Positions 52,629-64,000 of a DNA stretch of 64,000 nucleotides are shown piece by piece. The stretch spans positions 102,284,048-102,348,047 of the forward strand of contig NC_135500.1 of NCBI RefSeq assembly GCF_052857255.1. Reading direction: 5' to 3'. The notes under the pieces were generated by a model that saw only the letters and a list, made by a program, of their open reading frames with translations, ran no database searches and was not told the DNA's origin. The number at the start of each line of letters is the position of its first letter. Positions within the stretch are counted from its first letter, which is position 1. Source of the DNA: Amblyomma americanum. Taxonomy: Eukaryota > Arthropoda > Arachnida > Ixodida > Ixodidae. The position numbers and the translations under genes were made by a program.

Positions 52629-53012
52629 AATTGGTGCACACAGTCGTCTTCATCAACTTCGATCTGCTGCGCGAACATATATCCGCTTAACCTCGATCAG
52701 AGCTCAACCTTTGTCTAACACCGACCCCGCAAAGCAAAACACGACCCCGAAAAGCAAAACCATGAGCCAACTAGCGTAAACATATGCTTTCGCACGTGCA
52801 CTGGTTTTAAGTGCCTTAGCTCTCACTTATCATGCTTCGACATTTAGTGGCTTCTAGGGTTCTCACGGTCTAGAGTTTCCCGGGAGCGCATGCATTCATT
52901 CAGTGAACAAACGCAGGCCTGAAAAGCTGAGAGTCGTCCCTACCCTCCACCTCATCCCTCCCACGACAGTTACCATCGCACACTTTGGAGGCGGCTATAA
53001 ACATGTACCTTA
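52629..53012 (+). repeat. Partial repeat C plus LINE-D ORF2 fragment (R2)
   Basis: 52629-52900 is the outer repeat C segment; 52880-53012 the ORF2 fragment with 'cactttggaggcggct'. Confidence 0.72.
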
Positions 53013-53183
53013 CCCTGCGGAATAATTTCGACCACCTGGGGATCTTTAACGTGTGCTGTTGGATGTCAGTGCACATTAAAGAAACCCAGGTGGTCGAAAT
53101 TATCCTGGAGCCCTCCAATACGGCACCTCTCCCTTCCAATTTTCTTTTACTCCCTCCTTTATCCGTTCCATTCCGGCGCGGCT
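53013..53183 (+). mobile_element. Foldback SINE, 3' flank of R2 LINE-D
   Basis: 'aatttcgaccacctggggatctt' and its inverse 'cccaggtggtcgaaatt' frame a short loop. 53085-53183 duplicates 58171-58276 across LINE-D. Confidence 0.78.
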
Positions 53184-53279
53184 GGTGGTGTAAACTTTAT
53201 TGCATACAGAGGAGTTTAAGACACACAGGTCCTTGGGCCTCCGCACTGCCCCACTGCACTCAAACGTTCATGTCCCGGA

Positions 53280-56200
53280 GGGTCATGACGCTGGCAGCCC
53301 GGCCTGTGGCGATGGCTTGCTTGGCCGGGTCCTCAGACCGCAGTAGGATGTCCCAAGCCTCAAAAGTGGTAAAGTGCTCCAGGCCACGCGTGGTAGGATC
53401 CGCCGGGAAGAGGAAAAAGACATGATCGAGAGTGGCTTTGGGGTGGTGGCAGAGGGTACAGGAGGGGTTTGTGTGGACTTGGTGATAGCGCGAGCGTATA
53501 TAAGGGGAGGGTAAGGTGCGTGTTTGGAGCCGCCTCCAAAGTGTCTGATGATAATTATCGAGGAAGGGATTGGGGGGGGGGGGGGTTGGGGGGGGGGGGG
53601 GTACAGCCTTCGCTCGGCTTTGCAGGCCTGCGTCAGTTCACTGAAGGAATGCATGCGCTCCCGTAAGAACCCCCGATCGGAGGCCGCCGTTGCCCGGTTG
53701 AGAGAACCTCGGACTAAAGCGTTGGCAGCCTCGTTCCCGGGATTCCCAGAGTGGGCAGACACAAATATGAGCTCCATGTTTCGGAGCGGGTGTGCGGCGA
53801 GGGAGTTCAATATGCGAAATGCAAGGACGTGAACTCTCGCGCTGGCGAGATTTAGTATGGCAGTTTTAGAGTCCGATAGTATATACCGGGCCTCCGTGCG
53901 TGTGATGGCTAGGGCAATAGCGGCCTCTTCAGCCTCCTCTGAAGTGGCAGTGGGGATATGTGAAGGGTGGCAATCGGTTGTAGGGAGGGGTTCGTCATGG
54001 CTACAACCGCGTCCTCGCCTGTGCATGCGGCATCCACCCAAACGGCATCCGGTTCCATGCCATAATTTTTGTGGAGCGCCCGTGCGCGAGCTCTGCGGCG
54101 GGGTTCGTAGCAGGTGGGGTGCATGTTTTTAGGGAGAGGTTTAATAAGTAGTTCGCGGTGAAGGTAGGAGCTGTGTGGGATCCGTGGCTGGTATCCTGAT
54201 GCCGAGGGTGTATAGGATGTGTCTGCCGGTGGTGTTTCTCGCGAGACGCATGTATTGTAACTGTCGGCGGGCCTCGATAAGCTCACCTATCGTGTTGTGT
54301 AAGCCTAGCTGGAGGAGTTTTTCGGTTGAGGTATTTAGGGGTAGGTGTAGTGCTGTATTAAATGCTGTTCGGATCATGGCATCCAGGGTGGAGATTTCTG
54401 TGGCCTGGAGTTTCAGGTAGGGGAGCGTGAATAGAAAGCGGCTGAGGACGAAGGCATGAATGAGACGACATAGGTCTTGCTCATTCATGCCCTGGAGGTG
54501 TCCAGAAACTCGGCGGATTAGGTGGGATATCGACACCGCCGTCTGGGTGAGTTTCTGGATGATGAGAGTGTTTTTCTTGTTGTTCTGGATGTGGAGGCCC
54601 AGTTCCCGGAGAGTGTGTTCCTCCGGGATGTACCGGTTTTCCAGTTTCACAGTTATGTGGGCTGTGGGGCCGTTTCGGGTTGTGGTGCGGAGTATGAGGA
54701 GCCCCGACTTCTACGGAGAGCATGAGAGTCCGATACTCCGCGCATGTGTTTGGGTGAGGGTAGCTGCCGGCTGCAGAGTATTCTCTATGTCTCCATCACT
54801 GCCATGGGTGGTCCATATAGTGATATCATCAGCATAGAGTGTATGCCGAAGGTGAGGGATAGTTTGTAGCTTGCGGCCAGGAGGGATGAGTGTGACATTG
54901 AAGAGGAAAGGGGAGAGGACAGATTCCTGGGGGGTGCCAACCCCACTAAGGGTGTATGGATGGGATGTGTGGGGACAGAAGTGAATTTCGGCCGTGCGAT
55001 TAGTAAGGAATCCTTGAATATAGGAGTACATACGTTCACCTATGTAAAAGCGGGAGAGCGCCGCCATGATCGCTTAATGGTCTAGGCGATCAAAGGCCTT
55101 GGAGAGATCCGTGGCGAGGACAGCTTTTGTGTGGTCCGGTATGAGGAGTCAAAAATAGCCTGTGTGAGCTGGAGCATGGCGCCCTGAGCCGACAGGTGGG
55201 GACGGAAGCCCACCATGCTGTGCGGATAGAGGTCTTGCTCCGTCATGTGTTGGGTGAGTCGGGCGAGTGCGACATGCTCCAAAAGCTTCCCCAGACATGA
55301 TGTTAGTGAGATGGGACGAAAATTTGCAGGTGTAAGTGGTTTGTGGGGCTTGGGTATGAATAAGATTTTTGCGTGACGCCAGGATTACGGAAGGGTGCCC
55401 TCCTGCCAGCATGTGTTGAAACACCCCGTGAGCTGGGCAATCAACTGATGTCCAAATTGCGGAGCATGCTATATGAGATACGGTCAACTCCTGGAGTGGA
55501 ATTAGAGCAGAGAATCAGGAAGGCCGTTCTGACTTCTGCTTCCATAATCTCCGCGCCAAGATTGGCATTCGGGGTGCCGGTATAGGGGGCCGGGGGTTCG
55601 AGGTACCGGGAGTTGTATGTGTGTTCCTAAGTATGTCGATGAGTGCGTCCGGAGAAAAGTCGGTCCTGTGTATCAGGCGTGTGACGTGGTTTTGTGTGGT
55701 TGTTTTGGATTTCGTGGGGTCAATTAAGTGACGGAGGAGTTGCCAACTGCGTTTGGATGACAGATTGCCAGCCATACTGTCGCAAATCTGTCCCCAGTTG
55801 GATCGGCAGAGCTCCTCAGAGTGCTCACTAATTTGTGTTTGCAGTGCGGCTAGCCTCTTTTTAAGGGTCTGATTGAGCTTTTGCTCTTTCCAGCGCTCTA
55901 GGATGCTATGGTGGGCCTTGCGAGTGTCGAGGGTGGGTGTATCTGGTGTGGTGTCAAGCGTTCGAGTATGTGCGGAGACATCGTTCATGAGTGATGCCAC
56001 CCACTGGTCGATGTCTGTAATTGGGGCGTCAGGAAGGGCCGCCCGTGCGGCGCGGACCGCATCCCAGTTGGTGAGTTTTTGTGTTAGGTGAAGGGTCGTT
56101 CTTTCTACGGTACTGTAACGGAGATGATGTAATGATCACTCCCTATTGTGTGATGTGTTGTGTTCCACGTAATAACCGCAAGGTTGCGGCTCAGTGTCAA

Positions 56201-56760
56201 GTCCTGGCTGGTGTCCGCACTGACACTGCTGCTAAATCTCGTGGGAGTGTTAAAGTTGTCTGTTGTGAGGCGGAGCTGTTGAACCAAGGACCAGAGTCGC
56301 CTTCCTCGTCCCGTGGTGGTGCGGTAGCCCCAGTCAGTATGCTGACTGTTGAAGTCCCCTCCGAAAATCAATGGATGCTTGCCTGCAATACGATGGAGAT
56401 CGCGCAGTAGTGTTTCCAAAGAAACCATCGCATGAGACGGTGTGTGATATATATTTTCAATAAAAATAGATGGTGTGGACTGTGCTTCTGGCATAATTTC
56501 TGTGATTACGCAGGAGGTGATTTGATGCGTTTGGTGTGTAATGGAGCGATGTATGAGTGTGGAAGCCCTGGGTGTATTCGTTGCGTCCGAGTGAGCGGAT
56601 GTGTCGCTGGGAAGTGTTGCAGGGGCATGTGTGTCCTGAAGGAGGAGGATGTGGGGCGTGGGAAGTGTGGAGAGGAGGAGTGGAGGGGTGCGCGTTTACC
56701 ACGGAAGCGGCGGCAGTTCCATTGCAGAATTGATAAGGAATTAGGTGGTCGCCCCGCCAT
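53280..56760 (-). pseudogene. LINE-D ORF2 (R2), multiply broken
   Basis: Starts at the ORF2 Met 56760 (SILQWNCRRFRGKR). Endonuclease GGDFNSQH and GSDHYI at 56105-56494. The segment WQLLRHLIDP is continuous (55515-56000). RT pieces include HSMVGFRPHL, GVGTPQESVLSPFLF (Q-G-S changed to Q-E-S) and YADD (54711-55067), then thumb (54141-54650). RNase H and C-terminal part 53283-54041 include GNEAANAL, ACKAERRLYPPP and a poly-Pro/Ile stretch from expanded homopolymers. At least five frame changes. Confidence 0.84.
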
Positions 56761-58038
56761 GCTGTGGCTTGGGTGGAGTGAGGGTAGGTGGGTTGGGTAG
56801 GGGGTTCTGTGTGGTAGGTGGGCGGGATTGATGGGGGGATTTTGTAGGAGCAGCGAGGGAAGGACCTGCTCAATTGTTTGGAGGTGGGTGTCGTACCGTG
56901 CGAGGCTCATCTCAATGGTATGCACCATGCGCGTAAATGCCGCTTCAATTTGTTGCTCGAAGCATTGGGACAGGTGGTCGACGAGGTGATTAAATTTTGC
57001 CTCTAGACGCGTGCTCATTTCGGCGCGTTTAGCGTCCATGCGTGCCTCTTGGAATTGAAGGTCAGTTTGGGTGACGGGTGGTTTGCTCTGTTGTGCGTTT
57101 TTTCTTGGGGGGGGGGATGAGGGGGAGTTTGGGAGTCCGATTGTTCTGTTTTCAGTGGGTGTTTGATGTAGCAGCGTGGGTTGCGTGCGAGGGACTATTG
57201 GCGGAAGCGGTAGAGGGGTAGAGGTGGGGGTCTTTATGAGAGAGGTAAGACGACTAACCTCCTCTCGCAGGGCCTGTAGCTCCCGGTCACGGGGGTCCAC
57301 CAGTGTGGGCGAGGGGGTTGAGGCCTTGCTGGTAGCTTTGAGCCAGCTGCCTGCTACTCTGTCTGCCCAGGAAAGTTGTGGAGGCTGTTGGTACTGGCGA
57401 CGACGAGACGATGCGCCATACTTGCTAGAGCGCCGAACTCTGGCGCGGTCCGCGTCTCGCTCCTGTGTGCGGGAAGGATGCGGTTGCGGTGAGCGCCGTC
57501 CCCTCGCTTTGCGACCTTTAGTACCCGTCGTGTTGGGCGCCTCCACAGAGTATGAAGGCTGGGATGCAGTCGGAGTGTCCTCTCGGGGGTGCGGTATACC
57601 GCTTCTTGAACAGTTGTGCGTACGCTGAACGGTACACAAATCCGCGCGATGCCCTGGTTTTCTACAGTTTGTGCAAGCATCCAGTTGTCCTCTATATAAA
57701 GTGCAGTTATGGAGTCCGCCTCCGTAGGAGGTGGTTCGGGGAACAGGACCAGCCCGAAAGGTGATGAGGATCGAACGGGTCTGTCCCATGTGGCGTGCAT
57801 CAATGATGGGGACGCCAGGGTTGCCCGTACTCAGGTCTTCAATAATCTGTGCTGGGGTTTCTTCCCAATAGGCGTTAGTGACTACTCCTCTTACTGCACC
57901 ATCCAGAGGGGCGATGTAGGCGGTGACGGTGTAGGCTTGGGTTTGAATTGAGATTTGTTTGATGGCGACCAGGCGTAGCGCGTCGGCTTGATGCGGGGTA
58001 CTCATCGTGCAGGTGTCGTTTAGGGGATGGATACGCAA
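56506..58038 (-). pseudogene. LINE-D ORF1 (R2), open and running into ORF2
   Basis: A 510-codon open frame: RRM-like region, CTNCRKPGHRADLC knuckle, second and third knuckles damaged (CSRSGIPH, and a local frame slip replacing the third), an Arg/Ser-rich stretch, helix, Pro-rich linker, then the ORF2 Met at 56760 and endonuclease start without an intervening stop. The last about 60 residues are out of the endonuclease frame. Confidence 0.82.
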
Positions 58039-58170
58039 GTTGGTGGCGTCCGGGAGTTGGAGGGCCTTGGCTGCAGTTATGAGGGCCAGGCGAAGCTGGC
58101 GCGGTTGAAGGTCGTTTAAGTCCCCCTGTCATAACTATTAAGGAGCCTATATTAAATTTTAAAGGAAAAA

Positions 58171-58345
58171 GGAAAAAGAACCCAAGGTGGTCGAAATTAT
58201 CTCGGAGCCCTCCACTACGGCACCTCTCCCTTCCTTTTTTCTTTTACTCCCTCCTTTATCCGTTCCATACCGGCGCGGTTCAGGTGTTCAACGATATATG
58301 AGACAGATAATGCGCCATTTGCTTTCTCCAAAAACCAAAAGAGGA
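58171..58345 (+). mobile_element. SINE body, 5' flank of R2 LINE-D
   Basis: Continuation of the SINE interrupted by LINE-D, ending 'ccatttgctttctccaaaaacc'. Confidence 0.8.
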
Positions 58346-58355
58346 AGAGAGGATA

Positions 58356-58492
58356 GGGGGAGAAGTAATATGTACAAACTATTTACACAATAAAAAATGT
58401 GTCCAGGTTGTGCGCGTTAATGAACTAATCACGCGCACAACCTGGACACATTTCTTATTGTGTAAATGGTTTGTACATGTTACTTCTCCCCC
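58356..58492. repeat. Long hairpin (R2)
   Basis: Arms 58356-58417 and 58430-58492; partner of 23751-23881. Confidence 0.9.
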
Positions 58493-58815
58493 TATCCTCT
58501 CTTCCTGTCCCCTCACCTCTTTCATTTCATTTCTCTATTATGCCTGCTATCCTTTATTTCCGCTGCCCCAGCTCAGTTGCGTCAGTATCGATTGCAGATG
58601 CCGGGGCTAGAAAAATATTTTCCTTCCTTTTTTATTATAATATTAAAACCACTTACTAATACATCATATCTTTTTCTTCCGCCCGACGGACCCTCCACCG
58701 CGGGGCTTGGAGCACCTTAAGCAACTTGGGAGGCTTGGGACACCCTACTACGCTCAGAGGACCCGGCCAAGCAAGCCATCGCAACCGGCCGCCCTGCCAG
58801 CGTCATGATACTGGG
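58493..58815 (+). repeat. LINE 3' UTR-like segment and ORF2-end fragment (R2) with empty TTAA
   Basis: TTAA at 58717-58720 is unoccupied; L has piggyBac here. The fragment reads EDPAK-type LINE ORF2 C-terminus in pieces. Confidence 0.7.
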
Positions 58816-59165
58816 ACATTAACGTTTTGGTGCAGTGGGGTACGGGGGTGGAGGGGGTCAAAGACCTGCATGTCCTAAGCTCCCGTTTGTCCATTAATGT
58901 TTTCACAACCACCACCACCATCCTAACCTGCTTCTTCCTTCCTAACCTGCATATAAAGGCGAAACGCAAAGGCGCCAGTGTGCTGCCGATATCACTGCAC
59001 ATTAGATGCCAATCTGGTCAAAATTTTTTCAGAGCCCGCCACCACGGCACCTCTTTTGTCCTTTCTTTCTTCAGCCTCTCCTTTATCCGTTCTCTTACGG
59101 CGTGGTTCAGGTGTCGCCGAGATGTGAAAGAGATACTGCGCCATTTCCTTTCCACAAAAACCAAT
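58816..59165 (+). mobile_element. SINE-related variant repeat (R2)
   Basis: Uninterrupted version of L 19796-20475; its 'ctcctttatccgttctcttacgg' is the empty site of the 19878 SINE. Confidence 0.78.
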
Positions 59166-59423
59166 TTAGAATTTACGTGGTGGATCAGCGGTTAGGGCGC
59201 TCGGCTACTGGTCGGGATTCCCGGGTTCAAACCCGACCGCAGCGGCTGTGTTTCGATGGAGGCGCAACATGCACTGACATCGCACAGGACACGGGCGCCT
59301 TAGCGTTTCTCCTCCGTAAAAAAGCGGCGGCTGCGTTTTTATGGGGCCAAAACGCTAAGGCACCCGTGTGGTGTGCGATGTCAGTGCACGTTAACGATCC
59401 CCAGGTAGCAGAAATCATTCCTG
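59166..59423 (+). mobile_element. Foldback SINE variant (R2)
   Basis: tRNA-like head and inverted segments 'tgcactgacatcgcacaggacacgggcgcc' (59270-59300) against 'gcacccgtgtggtgtgcgatgtcagtgca' (59360-59390). Confidence 0.8.
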
Positions 59424-59435
59424 AGCCCACTACTA
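59424..59435. repeat. Target-site duplication of SINE 59436-59740
   Basis: agcccactacta, repeated at 59741-59752; single copies in L (about 19519-19532, reversed) and R1 (38646-38657). Confidence 0.92.
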
Positions 59436-59740
59436 ACCCGCCGCGGTGGCTCAGTGGTTAGGGCGCTCGACTACTGATCCGGAGTTCCCGGGTTCGAACC
59501 CGACCGCGGCGGCTGCGTTTTTATGGAGGAAAAACGCTAAGGCGCCCGTGTGCTGTGCGATGTCAGTGCACGTTAAAGATCCCCAGGCGGTCGAAATTAT
59601 TCCGGAGGCCTCCACTATGGCACCTCCTTCTTCCTTTCTTCTTTCACTCCCTCATTCCTTCCCTTACGGTGCGGTTCAGGTGTCCAAAGATATATGAGAC
59701 AGATACTGCGCCATTTCCTTTCCCCAAAAACCAATTATAT
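59436..59740 (+). mobile_element. Full-length tRNA-derived SINE, R2-specific
   Basis: 305 bp with consensus A and B boxes, near-consensus body and short tail, 12-bp perfect target duplication. Absent from L and R1, so it post-dates the duplications. Confidence 0.95.
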
Positions 59741-59752
59741 AGCCCACTACTA
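59741..59752. repeat. Target-site duplication, second copy
   Basis: agcccactacta, pairs with 59424-59435. Confidence 0.92.
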
Positions 59753-60345
59753 GGGCACCTATCTCTTCCTTCCTTCTTTCACTCCCGCCTTTATTCCTTC
59801 TCTTACGGAGTGGTTCAGGTGTCCAACGATATGAGACAGATTCTGCGCCATTTCCTTTCCTTAAAAACAAATTATTATTAATAATAATATTAAACGCTAA
59901 GGCGCCCGTGTCCTATCTGATGTCAGTGCACGTTAAAGTTTTCCAGGCGGTCGAAACTAGGCCGGAGCCCTCTCCTACGGTACCTTTCTTCCTTTCTGCC
60001 TTCACTCCCTCCATTATCCCTTCACTTACAGCGCTGTTCAGGTGTTCGCCGATATATGAGGAAATAAAGCGCCATTTCCTTTCCCCCAAAACTAATTTTC
60101 ATATTCATTTCTTTTTAACCAGACCGCGGCGGCTGCGTTGTTATGGAGGAAAAACGCTAAGGCGCCCGTCTGCTGGCGTGATTTCAGTGCACATTGAAGA
60201 TCCCCAGGTGGTTGAAATTATTTCGGAGCCCTCCACTACAGCACATATTCATCTTTTCTTCTTTCACTCCCTCTTTTAATCCTTCCGTTATGGCGCGTTC
60301 AGGCGTGCAACGATATATGAGACAAATATGCGCCATTTTCTTTCC
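59753..60345 (+). mobile_element. Cluster of SINE bodies (R2)
   Basis: 59753-59885, 59890-60110 and 60115-60345, same order as 38651-39289. Confidence 0.75.
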
Positions 60346-60463
<118 letters not shown>

Positions 60464-60471
60464 CCTTTTAC

Positions 60472-61468
60472 AATTTCTAACCTGCCTCACGCCGAGGTTC
60501 AGGCGTCGTCTAGAAAGTAAGACAGCCTTTTCTCATGAATATTTCCACGAGACTTCAAAATGAACGTGTGTCTGAAACCATGGTGTCAGACGTGAAGACT
60601 GGTTCATATGCTCTTGAGCGAATGTTGAATTAGAGACTTTGCTTAATGATTCAATGCAGGTTGCTGAGAAGTAAAATTGTTGCTCGCAGTTTTATCAGGG
60701 CAATATAATTTTTCCGGCGTTTTTGAAACAATCGGACACAAATGAAGTGTTCCTAAGCGTGGTTCCTGGGATATCATCGACCTGCTACAGCATCGTGCCT
60801 CTGTCTGTTTTACAGCAATACCTGCTTTGATGCCACGGCTTCACTCACGGCCGTAAAGATCGCTATGCCTGCTTTCGTGTTAGGGCTTCACCCATCGCCT
60901 GAAAGAATTTATAGCCGATTATTGTTCGTTATACGCCGCAGTTCGTGTCAGTAATTCGTTTACACAATGTATTTTGACGCCGAAAGCATTGTTTCGCGGG
61001 GTGCAAACCCGCCCAAGAATCCTTTGGCGTCTGTGACCTTGACGGTTCAGCAATGCGTTTTGCTGCTGCGGCATGAACACATCAGCTTTGCTGAGCACTA
61101 CATGGGAGCACTTTGCTATTGCCCCAGCCGATCTCGCCACATTATGAAGATGAAGACCTGAGGCTTAGTGGCACATACGCACGGCGGGAGTTTGGCCGGA
61201 AATAAACTGATGCACACAGTCGTCTTCATCAACTTCGATCTTCTGCGCGAACATATCACATCCGCTGACCTCGATCAGAGCTCAACCTTAGTCTAACACC
61301 GCCGCCATACGTGCCGACGACCCCGCAAAGCAAAACCATGAGCCAGCTAGGGCAAACATATGCTTTCGCGCGTGTACTGGTTTTAAGTGCCTTAGCTCTC
61401 ACTCATCACGTTTCCACATGTAGTGGGTTCTAGGGTTCCCACGGTCTAGGGCTCTCACGGGAGCGCAT
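60472..61468 (+). repeat. Repeat C, full copy (R2)
   Basis: Matches 39290-40140 and 36303-37262; ends at the ORF2 fragment 61455-61545. Confidence 0.78.
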
Positions 61469-61545
61469 GCATTCATTCAGTGAACACACGCAGGCCTGCA
61501 AAGCCGAGCGTCGGCTCACCCTCCACCTCATCCATCCCCCGACAA
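61455..61545 (+). pseudogene. LINE-D-type ORF2 fragment, cut by LINE-F tail
   Basis: HSFSEHTQACKAERR reading, then interrupted at 'cgacaatt' by the (TTTA)n of LINE-F; the other copies continue 'accatcacacactttgg'. Confidence 0.7.
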
Positions 61546-61546
61546 T

Positions 61547-61601
<55 letters not shown>

Positions 61602-61603
61602 TT
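61546..61603. repeat. (TTTA)n: 3' tail of LINE-F
   Basis: 58 bp of TTTA, that is (AAAT)n on the LINE-F strand. Confidence 0.95.
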
Positions 61604-61819
61604 GTACCCTCAGGGCCCGAAGGCATTACAGAGGGGAGTGGGAATACATAAAAATTCAGCCTAAACAGCAACAACAAGGAGGGAAAACAAAAATAAACCA
61701 GGAATACATAAAAAGTGAAAACACAGGAAGGCAATAAGATTAGAATGCAGTGGGGATATATTAAAACAGTGTGTAGACAGTAAAAAGGCAATTTTTATAC
61801 TGTAATAAACGACACATAC

Positions 61820-64000
61820 TCAGAAAGAAACATTAAGGACTTTACGAAATGCATTGTTATCGGAAAAACCTGCGATGTCGTGGGGAAGGTGATTCCAGCT
61901 GACACAAGTTCGGGGTATGAATGAGTCATGAAAACATTTGGTGTGACAAGATGGGATTCCAACTTTATGACGGTGATCAACGCGTGCTGATATGTAACAT
62001 GGTCTAGACAGTAACTTAGGATTGAGAAAGCTGTTGTGGTAAATTTTATGAAAGAGACACAATGAGGCTATTGATCTGCGGTGGGAAAGAAGTGGTAGGG
62101 ACAAACTTGATTTCATGGCGGTTACGCTGCTTGTTCGGTGATAATTAGAAAGAATGAAACGGCATGCGCGGTTCTGTACAGCTTCCAAATCTGAAACGAG
62201 TGAATCGATGCCAGGGCTCCAGACAGATGCAGCATATTCTAACTTGGACCGAACGAATGTTTTATAAAGTAATAATTTTATTGAAGTAGATGAACGTGAG
62301 AAATTTCTGCGAAGGTACCCAAGCATGCGATCAGCGTTATTTATTATGTATTCAACGTGAGTTTTCCAAGACAGGTTACAAGAAACGTAAACGCCCAGAT
62401 ATTTATAACATGACACGGTTTCGAGAGACACGTTGTTAATGTGATAAGAAGAAGGGGCATTAGAGAGACGAGAAATGCGTACATGTTTACACTTATTAAT
62501 GTTTAGTTGCATGTTCCAAGTAAAACACCAGTCAAGAACCTTGTTAATATCGGATTGAAGACAAGAGACATCATTACCATCTTTAATTTCGCGGTAAATA
62601 ACACAATCATCGGCAAAAAGATTAATTGAAGAAGAAATGTTAGCCGGTAAGTCATTTATATAGATGAGAAAAAGGAGGGGTCCAAGAACTGACCCCTGAG
62701 GCACGCCGGAACGGACAGGCAAAGAATGAGAGTTTATATTGTTCGCTGTTACGAATTGTGAACGGTTAGAAAGAAAGCATTGTAGCCAGGCAAGGACATT
62801 AGGGTCTATGTTAAGATTGCATAATTTAAGAAAGAGAAGCTCATGTGAAACAGTGTCAAACGCTTTCGAGAAGTCCAGAAATATGCGATCTGCCTGAGAG
62901 CCGTGGTCAAGGATGCAATGAAGGTCATGTGTGAAACATATAAGCTGAGTTTCGCATGAAAAAGACTTACGAAAACCATGCTGGGCAATGCTGAAAAAGG
63001 AGTTAGATTCTAAAAAAGAGATGAGATGAGAATATATGACGTGTTCCATGATCTTGCACGGAATACTAGTGAGTGATATAGGTCTAAAGTTATCAGGAGA
63101 ATGTTTACTTCCGGACTTATGCAGTGGAATCACCTTCCCAATTTTCCAATCATTGGGAATACAACCTGTTGCAAGAGACTGCTCAAACAATTTAGTAAGA
63201 ATTATGAAACAATAGTACTTTGTATTAATTAAAAACTTCGAATTAATGTTGTCAACACCGCAGGAAGAGGAAACCTTAAGATTTTCTATGATGCACTGGA
63301 TGCCTGACGCGTCGAATATAACTGGATCCATAGGAAGAGCATCAAAAACAGGGCACACGCGATGAACAAGAGAAACGTTGGTAGAAAATGCCGCAGCAAA
63401 TATATTGTTTAGAACAGAAGCACATTCGTATGGAGGAAAGGCAACACCATCAGAAGAAGTAAGTAGTATTGTGGAAGGGTCTTTCTTGTTAACTACATTC
63501 CAAAATTGTTTTGGATTATTGACCAGCATAGCAGGCAGTGTGTGGTTAAAAAATGTGTCCTTTGCGTTTTTTAGCGCACCTTTCTACTCTGCAGCTGCGG
63601 AAAAGTAGGCCTCCCATCGTTGTTTAGAATTCAACAACTTCGCAGAGTGGAACAAGCGCTTCTTTTTATTGGAGAGTCTTTTTAAAACATTATTAAATCA
63701 AGGTGATTCCCGATCGCACTTCAAAGATCTTAATGGTACAAAAGTGTTAATGAGATGTTCAACGATATCCTTGAACAAATCCCAGTTAGCGTAAAGAGAA
63801 CGCTGTGAAAAGCCTGGTAAGTAATCATCCAAAAAACCAGCTAGTTCGCAGTTAATAGCATTAAAGTCAGCCCGTTTATAATCTCTAATGTGTTTAGTCT
63901 GACTAACTCGGATAGATACAGGAATTTGTACATCAAAATGCAGCAAAGAATGATCACTGAGACCAGGTAGGTAAAAAATCGAAGGGATATGATCAGGCAC
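61820..64000 (-). pseudogene. LINE-F ORF2: endonuclease end plus reverse transcriptase
   Basis: One frame runs from the window edge (SDHSLLHFDV, endonuclease C-terminus) to TAA at 61820, interrupted by only two nonsense codons: TGA at 63698-63700, replacing the Trp of the conserved PW(F) motif (LINE-A has NPWF), and TAG at 63584-63586. From Met 63529 the RT is open for 569 residues: NDWKIGKVIPLHKSG, NFRPISL, QHGFRKSFSCETQL, FLDFSKAFDTV, GVPQGSVLGPLLF, FADD (62606-62617), KYLGVYV and the thumb with WNHLP near the end. No RNase H. This is the best preserved RT in the window, with no frameshift. Confidence 0.9.

Larger units (their letters stand above)
53184..58132 (-). mobile_element. LINE-D (R2 copy), without the nested SINE
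   Basis: Same insertion as 24100-29398. 3' end tgtaaactttatt at 53190-53202 (AATAAA on minus). Contains G runs 53571-53600. All domains are present but broken. Confidence 0.88.
61546..64000 (-). mobile_element. LINE-F: CR1/L2-like LINE, continues beyond the window
   Basis: Minus strand: end of the endonuclease, RT, 216-bp 3' UTR with a hairpin-forming end (CCCTC...GGGCCCTGAGGG, about 61607-61640) and an (AAAT)n tail. Same family as LINE-A. Inserted into the ORF2 fragment at the edge of R2. Confidence 0.9.

Overview
The window reads as repeat-packed nuclear DNA of a hard tick. This is inferred from many copies of a tRNA-headed SINE that I recognise as the tick 'Ruka' type, one copy of a second common tick SINE, and chelicerate-style non-LTR retrotransposons. 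There is no prokaryotic gene organisation: no operons, ribosome binding sites, rRNA or CRISPR. No intact single-copy host gene was found. The only host-like coding sequence is a decayed intronless GILT (gamma-interferon-inducible lysosomal thiol reductase) copy at 6129-6772 on the minus strand.

Layout. 1-382 is the 3' end of an RNase H-type LINE, followed by a (CTCA)n tract. 605-3388 is a 5'-truncated CR1/L2-like LINE (LINE-A). 4499-32198 is a large duplicated block called L here. L has inverted relatives at about 36960-44696 (R1) and 50663-61465 (R2), and a short fourth relative at 34600-35940 (R0). Each copy later received its own insertions, so each serves as the empty-site control for the others. 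L carries LINE-B (full length, 8669-14207, 12-bp target duplication), LINE-C (15386-17449, internally deleted), an RNase H fragment joined to a one-ended piggyBac (20480-23521), LINE-D (24100-29398, shared with R2 but absent from R1), and the 5' half of LINE-E (29985-31994, also in R2). A Ty3/gypsy-like gag-protease fragment with part of an LTR lies at 32194-34500. 44700-49830 is mostly unassigned DNA with scattered SINEs. The right edge, 61546-64000, is a minus-strand LINE-F of the same family as LINE-A.

How the parts relate. LINEs supply endonuclease and reverse transcriptase, and the tRNA-headed SINEs (Pol III A and B boxes, ATT-rich tails) presumably borrow such enzymes. L, R1 and R2 share old SINEs and repeat C and differ by young insertions, so the order of events can be read directly: SINE and repeat C assembly, duplication/inversion, LINE-D insertion (before the L/R2 split, after or apart from R1), then LINE-B, piggyBac and single-copy SINE insertions. 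Nearly all coding regions carry stops or frameshifts. The best preserved are LINE-B ORF1 (553 aa), the LINE-F reverse transcriptase (569 aa open) and the piggyBac transposase (one stop before its cysteine-rich tail).
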